Below, piece after piece: positions 7,814 to 15,408 of a DNA stretch of 35,586 bases. The translations under genes and the position numbers were made by a program. The number at the start of each line of letters is the position of its first letter. Within the stretch, counting starts at the first letter, position 1. The stretch comes from Lachnospiraceae bacterium. Lineage in GTDB: Bacteria > Bacillota > Clostridia > Lachnospirales > Lachnospiraceae. The stretch is from assembly GCA_024403275.1 (NCBI GenBank), contig JAKSSD010000017.1:1-35586 (forward strand), in the 5' to 3' direction. The notes beneath the pieces are model-generated. The model saw only the letters and a list, made by a program, of their open reading frames with translations, was not told the origin of the DNA and searched no databases.

Positions 7814-9135
7814 TATTTCTTAGCCCCCTTTCTTCTGTCTGCTAAAATCTCTTTTCTCATTGATTTAATTGATTGTGTAAGCTGTCTCTTTGCTGGGCAA
7901 ATGAAACTACAGCATCCACATTCACAACATTCCATACCATTTAATTTCTGGAACTGTTCTTTATCATTATTCTGTGCAAAATCTGCAAGTTTAGAAGGAA
8001 TAACTCTTCCAGGGCAAACCTCTACACAACGTCCACAGTTAATACATGTTGTTTCATTAGCATGAGCAACATCATCATGTGAAAGGCAAAGCAATGCAGA
8101 TGATGATTTAGTAGCTGGAACATCAAGATCAAAAATAGCAAATCCCATCATAGGACCACCAGATACAATCTTTTCTGGCTCTTTAATAAAACCGCCAGCT
8201 TCATCAATAAGCTCATGATAGTTAGTACCGATAGGTACTCTGAAGTTTGTAGGAGTCTTAATACAATCACCTGTAACAGTTACAATTCTCTTCATCAAAG
8301 GCTTACCTTCAGCTACTGCCTGATAAATAGAACAAATTGTATCTACGTTATTTACGATGCAGCCAGCATCCGCTGGAAGCATATCTGAATTGATAGCTCT
8401 CTTTGTTGTAGCGTAAATAAGGTGTCTCTCTGAACCCTGTGGATATTTAGTCTTAAGAGGAATTACTGTAATCTTATCATCGCTTACTGTTAAATCCTTA
8501 AGAATCTTAATGCAGTCTGGCTTGTTATCTTCTACTGCAAGAATACCTCTGGCATTATCAAATAATGAAAGTTCAATTCTCAAGCCTTCAACAAGTTTCT
8601 GTCCTTCTTCCATCATAATTCGATAGTCTGATGTAAGATATGGTTCACATTCTGCGCAGTTTGCAATAACATAATCTATCTTATCTGGTTCCTTTGGAGA
8701 TAATTTGATAAATGTTGGGAAACCTGCACCACCCATTCCGACTATACCAGCCTTCTTAACTAAAGCAATCTTCTCTTCTTTTGAAAGATTCATATAGTCT
8801 GGGTTAGGAGTAAATTCAACTTCTTCATACTGATGATCGTTCTCGATAACGATTGAATTTACATGGTCACCTGTAATAACACGTCTTGGCCCAATTGCCT
8901 TAACTGTACCAGATACAGATGAATAAATTGGAGCGGAAACAAAACCATTCTCTTTGGCAATCAACTGACCAACAAGAACTCTCTCACCAATTTCAACAAC
9001 CGGTTCTGCTGGAGCACCGATATGCTGGGATAATGGATAAACCATTTCTCCCTTTGGAAGATAGTTTACAATTGGTCTGTCTTTTGAGATGTCTTTTCCA
9101 TCATAAGGATGAATACCACCACGAAATGTAAACAA
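7813..9135 (-). CDS. rnfC: Rnf complex NADH-binding subunit C
   Basis: A 440-residue peripheral subunit expected to pass electrons to NAD+. The N-terminus HPYDGKDISKDRPI is characteristic. The nucleotide and flavin-binding region carries KKAGIVGMGGAGFPTFIKL (about 146-164). Two ferredoxin clusters follow near the C-terminus: CINCGRCVEVCPGRV and CCECGCCSFICP. It is the first gene of rnfCDGEAB. The start is a TTG: GGAGG lies 8 nt upstream and the reading MFTFRGGIHPYDG matches the family start, with no ATG in reach. The long C-terminal extension of some proteobacterial RnfC proteins is absent, as is usual in Clostridia. Confidence 0.95.
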   Translation of the reverse strand: MFTFRGGIHPYDGKDISKDRPIVNYLPKGEMVYPLSQHIGAPAEPVVEIGERVLVGQLIAKENGFVSAPIYSSVSGTVKAIGPRRVITGDHVNSIVIENDHQYEEVEFTPNPDYMNLSKEEKIALVKKAGIVGMGGAGFPTFIKLSPKEPDKIDYVIANCAECEPYLTSDYRIMMEEGQKLVEGLRIELSLFDNARGILAVEDNKPDCIKILKDLTVSDDKITVIPLKTKYPQGSERHLIYATTKRAINSDMLPADAGCIVNNVDTICSIYQAVAEGKPLMKRIVTVTGDCIKTPTNFRVPIGTNYHELIDEAGGFIKEPEKIVSGGPMMGFAIFDLDVPATKSSSALLCLSHDDVAHANETTCINCGRCVEVCPGRVIPSKLADFAQNNDKEQFQKLNGMECCECGCCSFICPAKRQLTQSIKSMRKEILADRRKGAKK

Positions 9136-9170
9136 TACAATGTCCTCCTATAATTCTTTTTTTAACGCAC

Positions 9171-9199
9171 ACTTTAACAATGTTACCACTATTTTTCAA
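9171..9199 (-). promoter_or_regulatory. Putative promoter of the rnf operon
   Basis: On the minus strand TTGAAA (9194-9199) and TAAAGT (9171-9176) are 17 nt apart, which would give a leader of about 30 nt before the TTG start of rnfC. The -10 box matches only four of six bases. Confidence 0.35.
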
Positions 9200-9249
9200 A
9201 AAATACTATATAATAATTTAAAAATGTAGTATCATATATTATATATTTT

Positions 9250-9278
9250 TTGATATACGAATATATTAAATATGTAAT
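9250..9278 (+). promoter_or_regulatory. Putative promoter of the YprB-like gene
   Basis: TTGATA (9250-9255) and TGTAAT (9273-9278) are 17 nt apart in the 203-nt divergent region between rnfC and the nuclease-like gene. The rest of this region is extremely AT-rich with no other clear signal. Confidence 0.4.
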
Positions 9279-9338
9279 TTATATCCATATTTTTTTGTAT
9301 TAAAATATTATTAAATAGTATTGAGGGAAGGTTATTTA

Positions 9339-10439
9339 ATGAAAACATTACAGTGTTCAACAGAAATAAAAGAAATCAATTACCCTATCGAGAAATTGGC
9401 TCCTATTGAAGAAATACTGTTCGTGGATATTGAGACTACAGGTTTTTCTCCAGTTAGTTCCAATTTATATATGATAGGCTGTTCATACTATCAGGATGGA
9501 GAATGGCAATTAATTCAGTGGTTAGCTGAGAATTATGACGAAGAAATTCTCGTTCTCAGAGCATTCCTTGAATTCAGTGTTAATTACTCATTCTTGATTC
9601 ATTTTAACGGTAATCAGTTTGATATTCCATTTTTACAGCAAAAATGTAATCAGTACGAAATCAACTACTCTTTTGAGAACTTCAATGGTGTAGATATTTA
9701 TAAGAGAATTAAACCTTATAAGAACTTTCTTAAATTAGAAGACTGCAAACAGAAAACTCTCCAGTCTTTCCTTGGAATGATAAGAAGAGACAAACTTAAT
9801 GGTGGTGACTTAATTAATTACTATCATGAATTTGTTTGTAATCCTAACGAGGAAATTATGGAAGCAATTCTTCTTCATAATAAGGAAGATGTTGAAGGTA
9901 TGCTTCATATGGTTACTCTTCTTTCAATCCCAGATTTATTTAATAAATCATTAAGAGTAATGAAAGTTAAAGCAAACTATTATAACGATTATGAAAATAA
10001 GAAGAGACAGGAGCTTATCTTAAGTCTTAGATTCCAGAATCCAATTCCTGTTCCTCTTTCATATGCAGCTAACGGATGTTATTTCACATGTGATGGAATT
10101 GATGGTTTATTAAAGGTACCTCTTTTCGAAGAAGAAATGAAATACTTCTATTCAAATTATAGAGATTACTACTATCTTCCTCATGAGGATATGGCTGTAC
10201 ATAAATCAGTAGCCGAATTCATTGAGAAGGATCACAAGGAGCATGCAACAGCCGCTAATTGTTATACTAAGAAAGCTTCTACATACTTACCACAATGGGA
10301 AGTACTCTTCGATCCTTTCTATAAGAGAGATTACAGAGATAATCAGATGTTCTTCGAATTAACTAACGAATTCAAGACATCAAGAGAAAGCTTCAATAAA
10401 TATGCTGAACATATTCTTCAGAACATGTTTACAATCTAA
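9339..10439 (+). CDS. YprB-like RNase H-fold exonuclease-like protein
   Basis: A 366-residue protein whose first ~200 residues fit the DEDD exonuclease-like RNase H fold of the YprB family (RNase_H_2 type). The acidic motifs are visible: LFVDIETTGFSP supplies Asp and Glu, HFNGNQFDIPFL the second Asp, and LLHNKEDVEGM the last Asp with a nearby His. The C-terminal half is rich in Tyr and charged residues with no motif I recognise, as in other YprB-like proteins of Clostridia. The true substrate is unknown. The start was placed at the ATG after GAGGGAAGG; an in-frame TTG six codons earlier overlaps that site. It is divergent from rnfC and ends in a terminator shared with cheR. Confidence 0.8.
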   Translation: MKTLQCSTEIKEINYPIEKLAPIEEILFVDIETTGFSPVSSNLYMIGCSYYQDGEWQLIQWLAENYDEEILVLRAFLEFSVNYSFLIHFNGNQFDIPFLQQKCNQYEINYSFENFNGVDIYKRIKPYKNFLKLEDCKQKTLQSFLGMIRRDKLNGGDLINYYHEFVCNPNEEIMEAILLHNKEDVEGMLHMVTLLSIPDLFNKSLRVMKVKANYYNDYENKKRQELILSLRFQNPIPVPLSYAANGCYFTCDGIDGLLKVPLFEEEMKYFYSNYRDYYYLPHEDMAVHKSVAEFIEKDHKEHATAANCYTKKASTYLPQWEVLFDPFYKRDYRDNQMFFELTNEFKTSRESFNKYAEHILQNMFTI

Positions 10440-10467
10440 ACTATGAAGCAATAACCAATAATATTAA

Positions 10468-10498
10468 AAGCCTTCAAATGAAATTCATTTGAAGGCTT
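10468..10498. terminator. Bidirectional terminator between the YprB-like gene and cheR
   Basis: AAGCCTTCAAATGAA and TTCATTTGAAGGCTT form a perfect 15-bp stem with a one-base centre. T-rich tracts follow on both strands. It lies between two converging stop codons. Confidence 0.9.
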
Positions 10499-10506
10499 AT
10501 TTTTTA

Positions 10507-11280
10507 CTACTTTTCAAAGAAGAATGATGATTTTCTATCATATCCAATCTGTTTATAATTCATTATCTGTTCAGTAGCACCAAGGAATAATATACCACCT
10601 GGAGCTAATGCATCATAAAATTTCTTAAAAATAACTTCCTTAGCTTCCTCTGTGAAATAAATAAGTACATTTCTGCAAACGATAAGATGATATCCACTTC
10701 CATAATCATCACTAAGCAGATTATGTTCCTTGAAATAAACACATGACTTAATCTTTTCATCAATCATTACACTAGAATCAGAAACCTTAGTAAAATATTT
10801 ACTCTTATATATTTCTGGAACAGATGCGATAGACTTAACATTATATACACCCGTCTTAGCAGCAGCAATTATCTGCTTATCAATATCTGTAGCCTGAATC
10901 GAAATCTTATTAAGATCCTGATACTTTGACAAAGCCATTACCAAAGAATATGGCTCATCTCCTGTTGAACATGCAGCTGACCAGATTTTAAGATTATTAC
11001 CAAATTTGCCAATAAGTTGTGGAAAAATATCGGATTCAAGAATCTTCCACTGATCAGGATTTCTATAAAACTCAGAAACATTAATAGTAAGGTAACTTAA
11101 GAATTTTTCAAGAAATTCTTCATCATCTCTAAGCTTTCTAACAAATCCTTTATAATCAGTAATCTTATAGCTAGTAATAAGAGTATCTATTCTTCTTTTC
11201 ATTTGCTTTTCTTTATAAGCATTTAAATCTATCTTCGTCAGTTCGAAAACATCATGTTTAAACTGTTCATAACCATCCAT
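10507..11280 (-). CDS. cheR: CheR-type protein-glutamate methyltransferase
   Basis: A 257-residue SAM-dependent methyltransferase that methylates glutamates of chemoreceptors. The N-terminal all-helical CheR domain contains RRIDTLITSYK and YLTINVSEFYRNPDQW, the family signature for receptor binding. The catalytic domain has the SAM-binding IWSAACSTGDEPYSL motif and the later YHLIVCRNVLIYF segment, both typical. No receptor, cheB, cheA or other chemotaxis gene is in the window, so this is an orphan copy with its own promoter. It converges with the YprB-like gene. Whether it serves flagellar chemotaxis or another signalling array cannot be told from here. Confidence 0.93.
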   Translation of the reverse strand: MDGYEQFKHDVFELTKIDLNAYKEKQMKRRIDTLITSYKITDYKGFVRKLRDDEEFLEKFLSYLTINVSEFYRNPDQWKILESDIFPQLIGKFGNNLKIWSAACSTGDEPYSLVMALSKYQDLNKISIQATDIDKQIIAAAKTGVYNVKSIASVPEIYKSKYFTKVSDSSVMIDEKIKSCVYFKEHNLLSDDYGSGYHLIVCRNVLIYFTEEAKEVIFKKFYDALAPGGILFLGATEQIMNYKQIGYDRKSSFFFEK

Positions 11281-11297
11281 AATAACTTACCCCAATT

Positions 11298-11325
11298 CTT
11301 ATATAGATGTTTTGTATCTTGTGAA
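11298..11325 (-). promoter_or_regulatory. Putative promoter of cheR
   Basis: On the minus strand TTCACA (11320-11325) and TATAAG (11298-11303) are 16 nt apart, 18 nt before the cheR ATG. It lies just past the rpsA terminator, so cheR seems to be independently transcribed. Confidence 0.45.
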
Positions 11326-11331
11326 TAAAAA

Positions 11332-11355
11332 AAGGCACATAATAATATGTGCCTT
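11332..11355 (-). terminator. Terminator of the cmk-ispH-rpsA operon
   Basis: AAGGCACAT and ATGTGCCTT form a 9-bp perfect stem with loop AATAAT. On the minus strand it is followed by seven T residues. It lies 22 nt past the rpsA stop. Confidence 0.9.
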
Positions 11356-11377
11356 AACTATTATTATTCTTTATAAA

Positions 11378-12523
11378 TTATTCTTCAGTTGTCTCATTAG
11401 CAACAACTTCTTCAACATTTACTGAAGCATAATCAGCATTGTCATCTTCAGCATCCTTATCCTTCTTAGGCATAAGCATTGCTCTTACTGAAAGGCTGAT
11501 TCTGTTTGTTTCTTCGTTAACTTCTGTAATCTCAGCTGTAACTTCATCACCGATCTTAAGAACATCTGAAGGCTTAGCAATGTGCTCTTTAGAAATCTGT
11601 GAAACATGAAGTAAAGCGTCAACTCCTTCATCTAACTGAACAAATGCACCGAAGTCTGTCATTCTTGCTACTGTACCAGTTACAACACTACCGATTGGGA
11701 ATCTGCTAGCAAGATCCTTCCAAGGATTCTCATCTTCAAACTTTGTTGATAATGAAATTCTTGTACCATTGATTTCCTTAATAAGAACCTTAACTGGATC
11801 ACCAGTCTTGTAAACCTTCTTAGGATTCTCAATTCTGCCCCAGCTCATTTCCTTGATATGAAGCAATCCATCGATACCACCAAGATCAATAAACGCACCG
11901 AAATCTGTTACGTTCTTAACTGTACCTTCTACAGTATCACCAACGTTAATCTTTGCAAGTACTTCAGCAACTGCTTTTTCTTTCTGAGCAACTACTAATT
12001 CCTTACGGTTACCAATATATCTTCTCTGCTTTGGATCATATTCCTGCATAAGGAACTCGATTTCCTTATCCATGAACTTTGATAAGTCTTTCTCAAATAC
12101 ATCTGATAAAAGACCTGCAGGAATGAATACTCTAACTTCATCAACGATAACAATAACACCCTTGTTATTAGGAATCTGTGAAACAACACCCTTAACTACT
12201 GTCTTGTTGTTGAATGCATCTTCAAGAGCCTTAGAACCCTTATCTGCAACAAGTCTCTTGTAAGTAAGTGAAACCTGACCTTCACCATCATTTACCTTAA
12301 GTACCTTAACGTCTAAATTGTCACCAACTTTTACTTTTTCTGTTAAATCAATACTTGCATCATTTGTATATTCGGCTTTAGTTAAGATACCATCTGACTT
12401 GTAGCCGATATTTAAAATAATATAATCGCTTTTAACATCGATTACTTCGCCGCTAACTATCTCTCCTGTTCGAATTGTTTTAAATGATTCATCAAGCATT
12501 TGTTCAAAAGTTAATTCTGACAT
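11378..12523 (-). CDS. rpsA: 30S ribosomal protein S1 homolog, four S1 domains
   Basis: A 381-residue protein with four S1 RNA-binding domains: about 16-75 (GEIVSGEVIDVKSDYIIL), 95-155 (VVKGVVSQIPNNKGVIVI), 185-255 (VEGTVKNVTDFGAFIDLGG) and 270-340 (VTGTVARMTDFGAFVQLDEG). The last two are canonical; the second is divergent. The C-terminus is short, acidic and unstructured. Firmicute S1 homologs have four or five domains where E. coli has six, so length is normal. The start was set at the ATG after GAGGAGGTTCAAAATA; longer readings run into ispH. It overlaps the end of ispH by 20 nt in another frame, and its ribosome-binding site lies inside ispH. Confidence 0.93.
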   Translation of the reverse strand: MSELTFEQMLDESFKTIRTGEIVSGEVIDVKSDYIILNIGYKSDGILTKAEYTNDASIDLTEKVKVGDNLDVKVLKVNDGEGQVSLTYKRLVADKGSKALEDAFNNKTVVKGVVSQIPNNKGVIVIVDEVRVFIPAGLLSDVFEKDLSKFMDKEIEFLMQEYDPKQRRYIGNRKELVVAQKEKAVAEVLAKINVGDTVEGTVKNVTDFGAFIDLGGIDGLLHIKEMSWGRIENPKKVYKTGDPVKVLIKEINGTRISLSTKFEDENPWKDLASRFPIGSVVTGTVARMTDFGAFVQLDEGVDALLHVSQISKEHIAKPSDVLKIGDEVTAEITEVNEETNRISLSVRAMLMPKKDKDAEDDNADYASVNVEEVVANETTEE

Positions 12524-13355
12524 TATTTTGAACCTCCTCAATAATATTATTTGGGGTCGATGCCCCAGCTGTAATTCCCACCAGGTTAGCATTAGCCGGT
12601 AATTTCAAATGCAAATCCTTAAGTGTCTGAACGAAATAGGCGTTCTCGCAATGCTCTTTGCAAATCTCAAATAGTTTCATTGAATTAGAACTTTGTAAAT
12701 CCCCTATTACTATCATCGCATCTGCCTCTGCAGCTAACTTTGCAGCATCTTTTTGACGCTCATCAGTCGCACTGCATATAGTATTCGCAATGATAGAATC
12801 ATTATACCCTAGTTCTTTGAATAATTCAACAAATTTTTCAAACTTTTTATGATTGAAAGTAGTCTGTGCAACGACGCATAAATCCTTACCAAGCTTATCT
12901 TTAATCTGCATTAATTCTTCTGTATTTTCAATGACATAAGCATCACTATTTGACCATCCCTTTATTCCCTCTACTTCCGGATGTCCAGGGTTGCCAATAA
13001 TAACAATTTGTTTGCCCTCATTGCTCGCTTTATTGACTATCTTGTGAATTCTTTTAACAAATGGACAGGTAGCATCAAAGATTTCAAATCCTTTGTTCTC
13101 AATTTCCTTGTAGACCTCTTCAGATACTCCATGTGATCTAATGATTACACAACCTTTAGGGAGAACATCAAGCTCATCTGGACTATTAATAACTTTAACA
13201 CCTTTAGATTCCATATCCTTCACAACTTCTTTATTGTGAATTATCGGGCCGTAGGTATATATTACTCCGCCTTTTTCAATCTGTTCATAAACTGAATCAA
13301 CAGCTCTTTTTACACCAAAACAAAAGCCCGCGGATTTTGCAATTTTTACATTCAT
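12504..13355 (-). CDS. ispH: 4-hydroxy-3-methylbut-2-enyl diphosphate reductase
   Basis: A 283-residue IspH, the last enzyme of the non-mevalonate (MEP) isoprenoid pathway, which reduces HMBPP to IPP and DMAPP using a [4Fe-4S] cluster. The three cluster cysteines are visible in AGFCFGVKRAV (Cys12), DATCPFV (about Cys96) and NTICSATDERQ (about Cys193). Also present are the catalytic-region HNKEVV, RSHGV and GNPGHPEVEG motifs. The gene sits between cmk and rpsA, touching cmk by one base and overlapping rpsA by 20 nt. In several Clostridia ispH is fused to the S1 gene; here the two are separate but overlapping. Confidence 0.96.
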   Translation of the reverse strand: MNVKIAKSAGFCFGVKRAVDSVYEQIEKGGVIYTYGPIIHNKEVVKDMESKGVKVINSPDELDVLPKGCVIIRSHGVSEEVYKEIENKGFEIFDATCPFVKRIHKIVNKASNEGKQIVIIGNPGHPEVEGIKGWSNSDAYVIENTEELMQIKDKLGKDLCVVAQTTFNHKKFEKFVELFKELGYNDSIIANTICSATDERQKDAAKLAAEADAMIVIGDLQSSNSMKLFEICKEHCENAYFVQTLKDLHLKLPANANLVGITAGASTPNNIIEEVQNNVRINF

Positions 13356-14023
13356 TATTTTGTACTACTCTTTACAATTTCCATAATTTTTGTTTTAACT
13401 TCATCAATATTCATATCTGAAGTATCAAGATAAACAGCATCAGACGCCTGTTTAAGTGGAGCAATCTCTCTGTTCATATCTCTCTCATCGCGCTCTATAA
13501 TCTCTTTCTCAATAGTATCAAGATCACATTCGATGCCTTTTTCTGTAAGCTCTAAATATCTTCTTTCAGCTCTTACACGACTTGACGCTGTAAGATAGAT
13601 TTTACACTGAGCATCAGGAAGAATATTTGTTCCAATATCTCTTCCATCCATAACAACATCATTTTCTTTAGCAAGATTTCTTTGTAAATCAAGAAGAAGG
13701 GCTCTGACTTTACCATTAGTAGAGCTTGCCGAAGCCATATTTCCAACTTCCTGAGTTCTTATAAGTCCATTTACATTTTCCCCATTGAGAAGAACAACCT
13801 GAACTCCATCCTCGTACTTAATTGAAACCTTAGCTTCCCCGCAGTACTTTTCAATAGCTTCGTTATCATCAATTGAAATATTCTTTCTCAAAAGATATAA
13901 AGCTATGGCTCTATACATAGCTCCAGTATCTACATAAATAAATCCCATTTCCTTAGCAACAAGCTTAGCTATAGTTGATTTGCCAGCTCCTGCAGGACCG
14001 TCTATTGCTACATTAATACTCAT
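13355..14023 (-). CDS. cmk: (d)CMP kinase
   Basis: A 222-residue cytidylate kinase phosphorylating CMP and dCMP with ATP. The P-loop AIDGPAGAGKSTIAK is at about 6-20, followed by IYVDTGAMYRAIA. The VVMDGRDIGTNILPDA segment and the lid-region RAERRYLEL and ERDERDMNREIAPL follow in family order. The start was placed at the ATG preceded by AGGGGGAGGATATT; an earlier in-frame ATG lies upstream of and inside that site. It overlaps the upstream flavoprotein gene by 11 nt and shares a TAATG junction with ispH, so the four genes are probably one transcript. Confidence 0.95.
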   Translation of the reverse strand: MSINVAIDGPAGAGKSTIAKLVAKEMGFIYVDTGAMYRAIALYLLRKNISIDDNEAIEKYCGEAKVSIKYEDGVQVVLLNGENVNGLIRTQEVGNMASASSTNGKVRALLLDLQRNLAKENDVVMDGRDIGTNILPDAQCKIYLTASSRVRAERRYLELTEKGIECDLDTIEKEIIERDERDMNREIAPLKQASDAVYLDTSDMNIDEVKTKIMEIVKSSTK

Positions 14024-15257
14024 AATATCCTCCCCCTTCATTGCATCCAGCTAAATATCCTGTACTAAAAGCTATCTGTAAATTAAATCCACCTGTCAAA
14101 GCATCAAGATCAAGTACTTCTCCTGCAAAATATAAGCCCTTAATAAGCTTACTCTCCATAGTTTTTGGATTAACATCCTTAAGTGAAATTCCACCATGAG
14201 TTATAATCGCTTCATCAAAATCTCTGGTTCTGTTAACCATGATTTTCATCTTCTTAGTGATTTCAACCAGGGCATTTCTTTCTTCCTTTTTGATTTCATT
14301 ACACTTCTTATACTGATCAATCCCGGCAAGACCACATATAATCTTGGCCATCTTTGATGGATAAATTTCACCTAAAATATTTTTAATTTCTTTATTATTG
14401 CCAGCAGTAAGCTCTCTTATAAGTCTCTTGTCAAATTCTTCAAAGCTAAGTGCCGGTTTGTTATCAATAATAACATAAGCCTCTTTATAATCCTTAGCAG
14501 AAGCCAAATAAGCGCTAGCCGTTAGAACAAGCGGTCCACTAAGGCCAAAATGTGTAAATAACATCTCACCCATATCGCTATATTTAACCTTACCATCGAT
14601 ATACAGAGATAATTTGACATTCTTAAGGCTAAGTCCTTGAAGATCATAAACCCATTTATCATGAGTAACGAGCGGAACAAGTGAAGGCTTAGGTGTTGTA
14701 ATTCTATGACCAGTCTTACTTCCCCAGATATATCCATCTCCTGTAGAACCAGTACTCTTATAGCTCACTCCACCTGTACAGACAATAACTTTATCTGCAG
14801 TATATTTTTCGCCCTTATCAGTAAGCACTCCCTTAGCTATATTATCTTCTGTTAAAATCTCTTTAACAGAATCATTTAATCTGACTTCAACGGCTCTGTC
14901 TTTTAACCCTTTAGTAAGAGCTCTGATAATGTCTGATGAATGGTCGCTAACAGGAAATACTCTCTCTCCTCTTTCAACCTTAAGAGGCGTTCCAAGACTT
15001 TCTATTAATTCCATAAGTGCATGATTGTCAAATTTTGCGAATGCAGAATATAAGAATTTAGAATTGCCCATTATATTGTCGAAGAATTTATCTTTTTCAC
15101 AATTATTAGTTACATTGCATCGACCTTTACCTGTAATGAACAATTTCTTGCCAAGCTTTTCATTTTTCTCAAATAATATGACGTCACTGCCACTATCTGC
15201 CGCACTAATTGCAGCTATCATACCTGCAGGACCGCCGCCAATAATAATCGTTTTCAT
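14013..15257 (-). CDS. HI0933/YhiN-family FAD-dependent flavoprotein
   Basis: A 414-residue NAD(P)/FAD-dependent oxidoreductase-like protein of the HI0933 family (BaiN/YhiN-like). The N-terminal dinucleotide-binding motif IIGGGPAGMIAAISAA (about 4-19) is followed by LFEKNEKLGKKLFITGKGRCNVTN, the family hallmark. VCTGGVSYKSTGSTGDGY occurs mid-protein and GLYFAGEVLDLDALTGGFNLQIAFSTG near the end closes the FAD site. Physiological substrate unknown. The ATG has no ribosome-binding site, and a consensus promoter ends 6 nt before it, so the mRNA may be leaderless. It heads the cmk-ispH-rpsA operon. Confidence 0.92.
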   Translation of the reverse strand: MKTIIIGGGPAGMIAAISAADSGSDVILFEKNEKLGKKLFITGKGRCNVTNNCEKDKFFDNIMGNSKFLYSAFAKFDNHALMELIESLGTPLKVERGERVFPVSDHSSDIIRALTKGLKDRAVEVRLNDSVKEILTEDNIAKGVLTDKGEKYTADKVIVCTGGVSYKSTGSTGDGYIWGSKTGHRITTPKPSLVPLVTHDKWVYDLQGLSLKNVKLSLYIDGKVKYSDMGEMLFTHFGLSGPLVLTASAYLASAKDYKEAYVIIDNKPALSFEEFDKRLIRELTAGNNKEIKNILGEIYPSKMAKIICGLAGIDQYKKCNEIKKEERNALVEITKKMKIMVNRTRDFDEAIITHGGISLKDVNPKTMESKLIKGLYFAGEVLDLDALTGGFNLQIAFSTGYLAGCNEGGGYYEY

Positions 15258-15263
15258 AAGAAA

Positions 15264-15292
15264 ATTATACTTATTTGTATAATCATCGTCAA
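15264..15292 (-). promoter_or_regulatory. Strong promoter giving a predicted leaderless mRNA
   Basis: On the minus strand TTGACG (15287-15292) and a perfect TATAAT (15264-15269) are 17 nt apart. Only six bases (TTTCTT) separate the -10 box from the ATG at 15257, so transcription should begin at or next to the start codon. This explains the missing ribosome-binding site. Confidence 0.75.
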
Positions 15293-15315
15293 TAAATGTA
15301 AACTTTTTGCAAAGC

Positions 15316-15339
15316 AAAAACCCCGATGGGGAATCGGGG
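15316..15339 (-). terminator. Terminator after the epimerase gene
   Basis: CCCCGAT (15321-15327) and ATCGGGG (15333-15339) form a GC-rich 7-bp stem with a 5-nt loop. On the minus strand it is followed by five T residues. A further small hairpin (TTTTTGC/GCAAAAA, 15304-15320) overlaps its T tract. Confidence 0.85.
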
Positions 15340-15357
15340 CTTTAACTAGGAATGATT

Positions 15358-15395
15358 TTCGAATAGGTTAATTTGGGGAATATGGCCTATTCGAA
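15358..15395 (-). other. 10-bp inverted repeat between epimerase and terminator
   Basis: TTCGAATAGG (15358-15367) and CCTATTCGAA (15386-15395) are perfect inverted repeats around an 18-nt G-rich spacer. It lies in the 3' untranslated region of the epimerase gene, before the GC-rich terminator. It could protect the mRNA 3' end or bind a protein; no function is evident. Confidence 0.5.
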
Positions 15396-15408
15396 GATTT
15401 AGGGGTAA

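Noticed and set aside
9160-9180. Possible Rex redox-repressor site before rnfC
   Set aside because: TTGTTAA occurs with a TTAA half-site, but the spacing (8 nt) and second half do not fit the TTGTTAA-N4-TTAACAA pattern, and the DNA is very AT-rich.
12504-12592. Longer rpsA reading starting inside ispH at 12592
   Set aside because: It would add 23 residues with no S1 similarity, while the ATG at 12523 has a GAGGAGG site at good distance.
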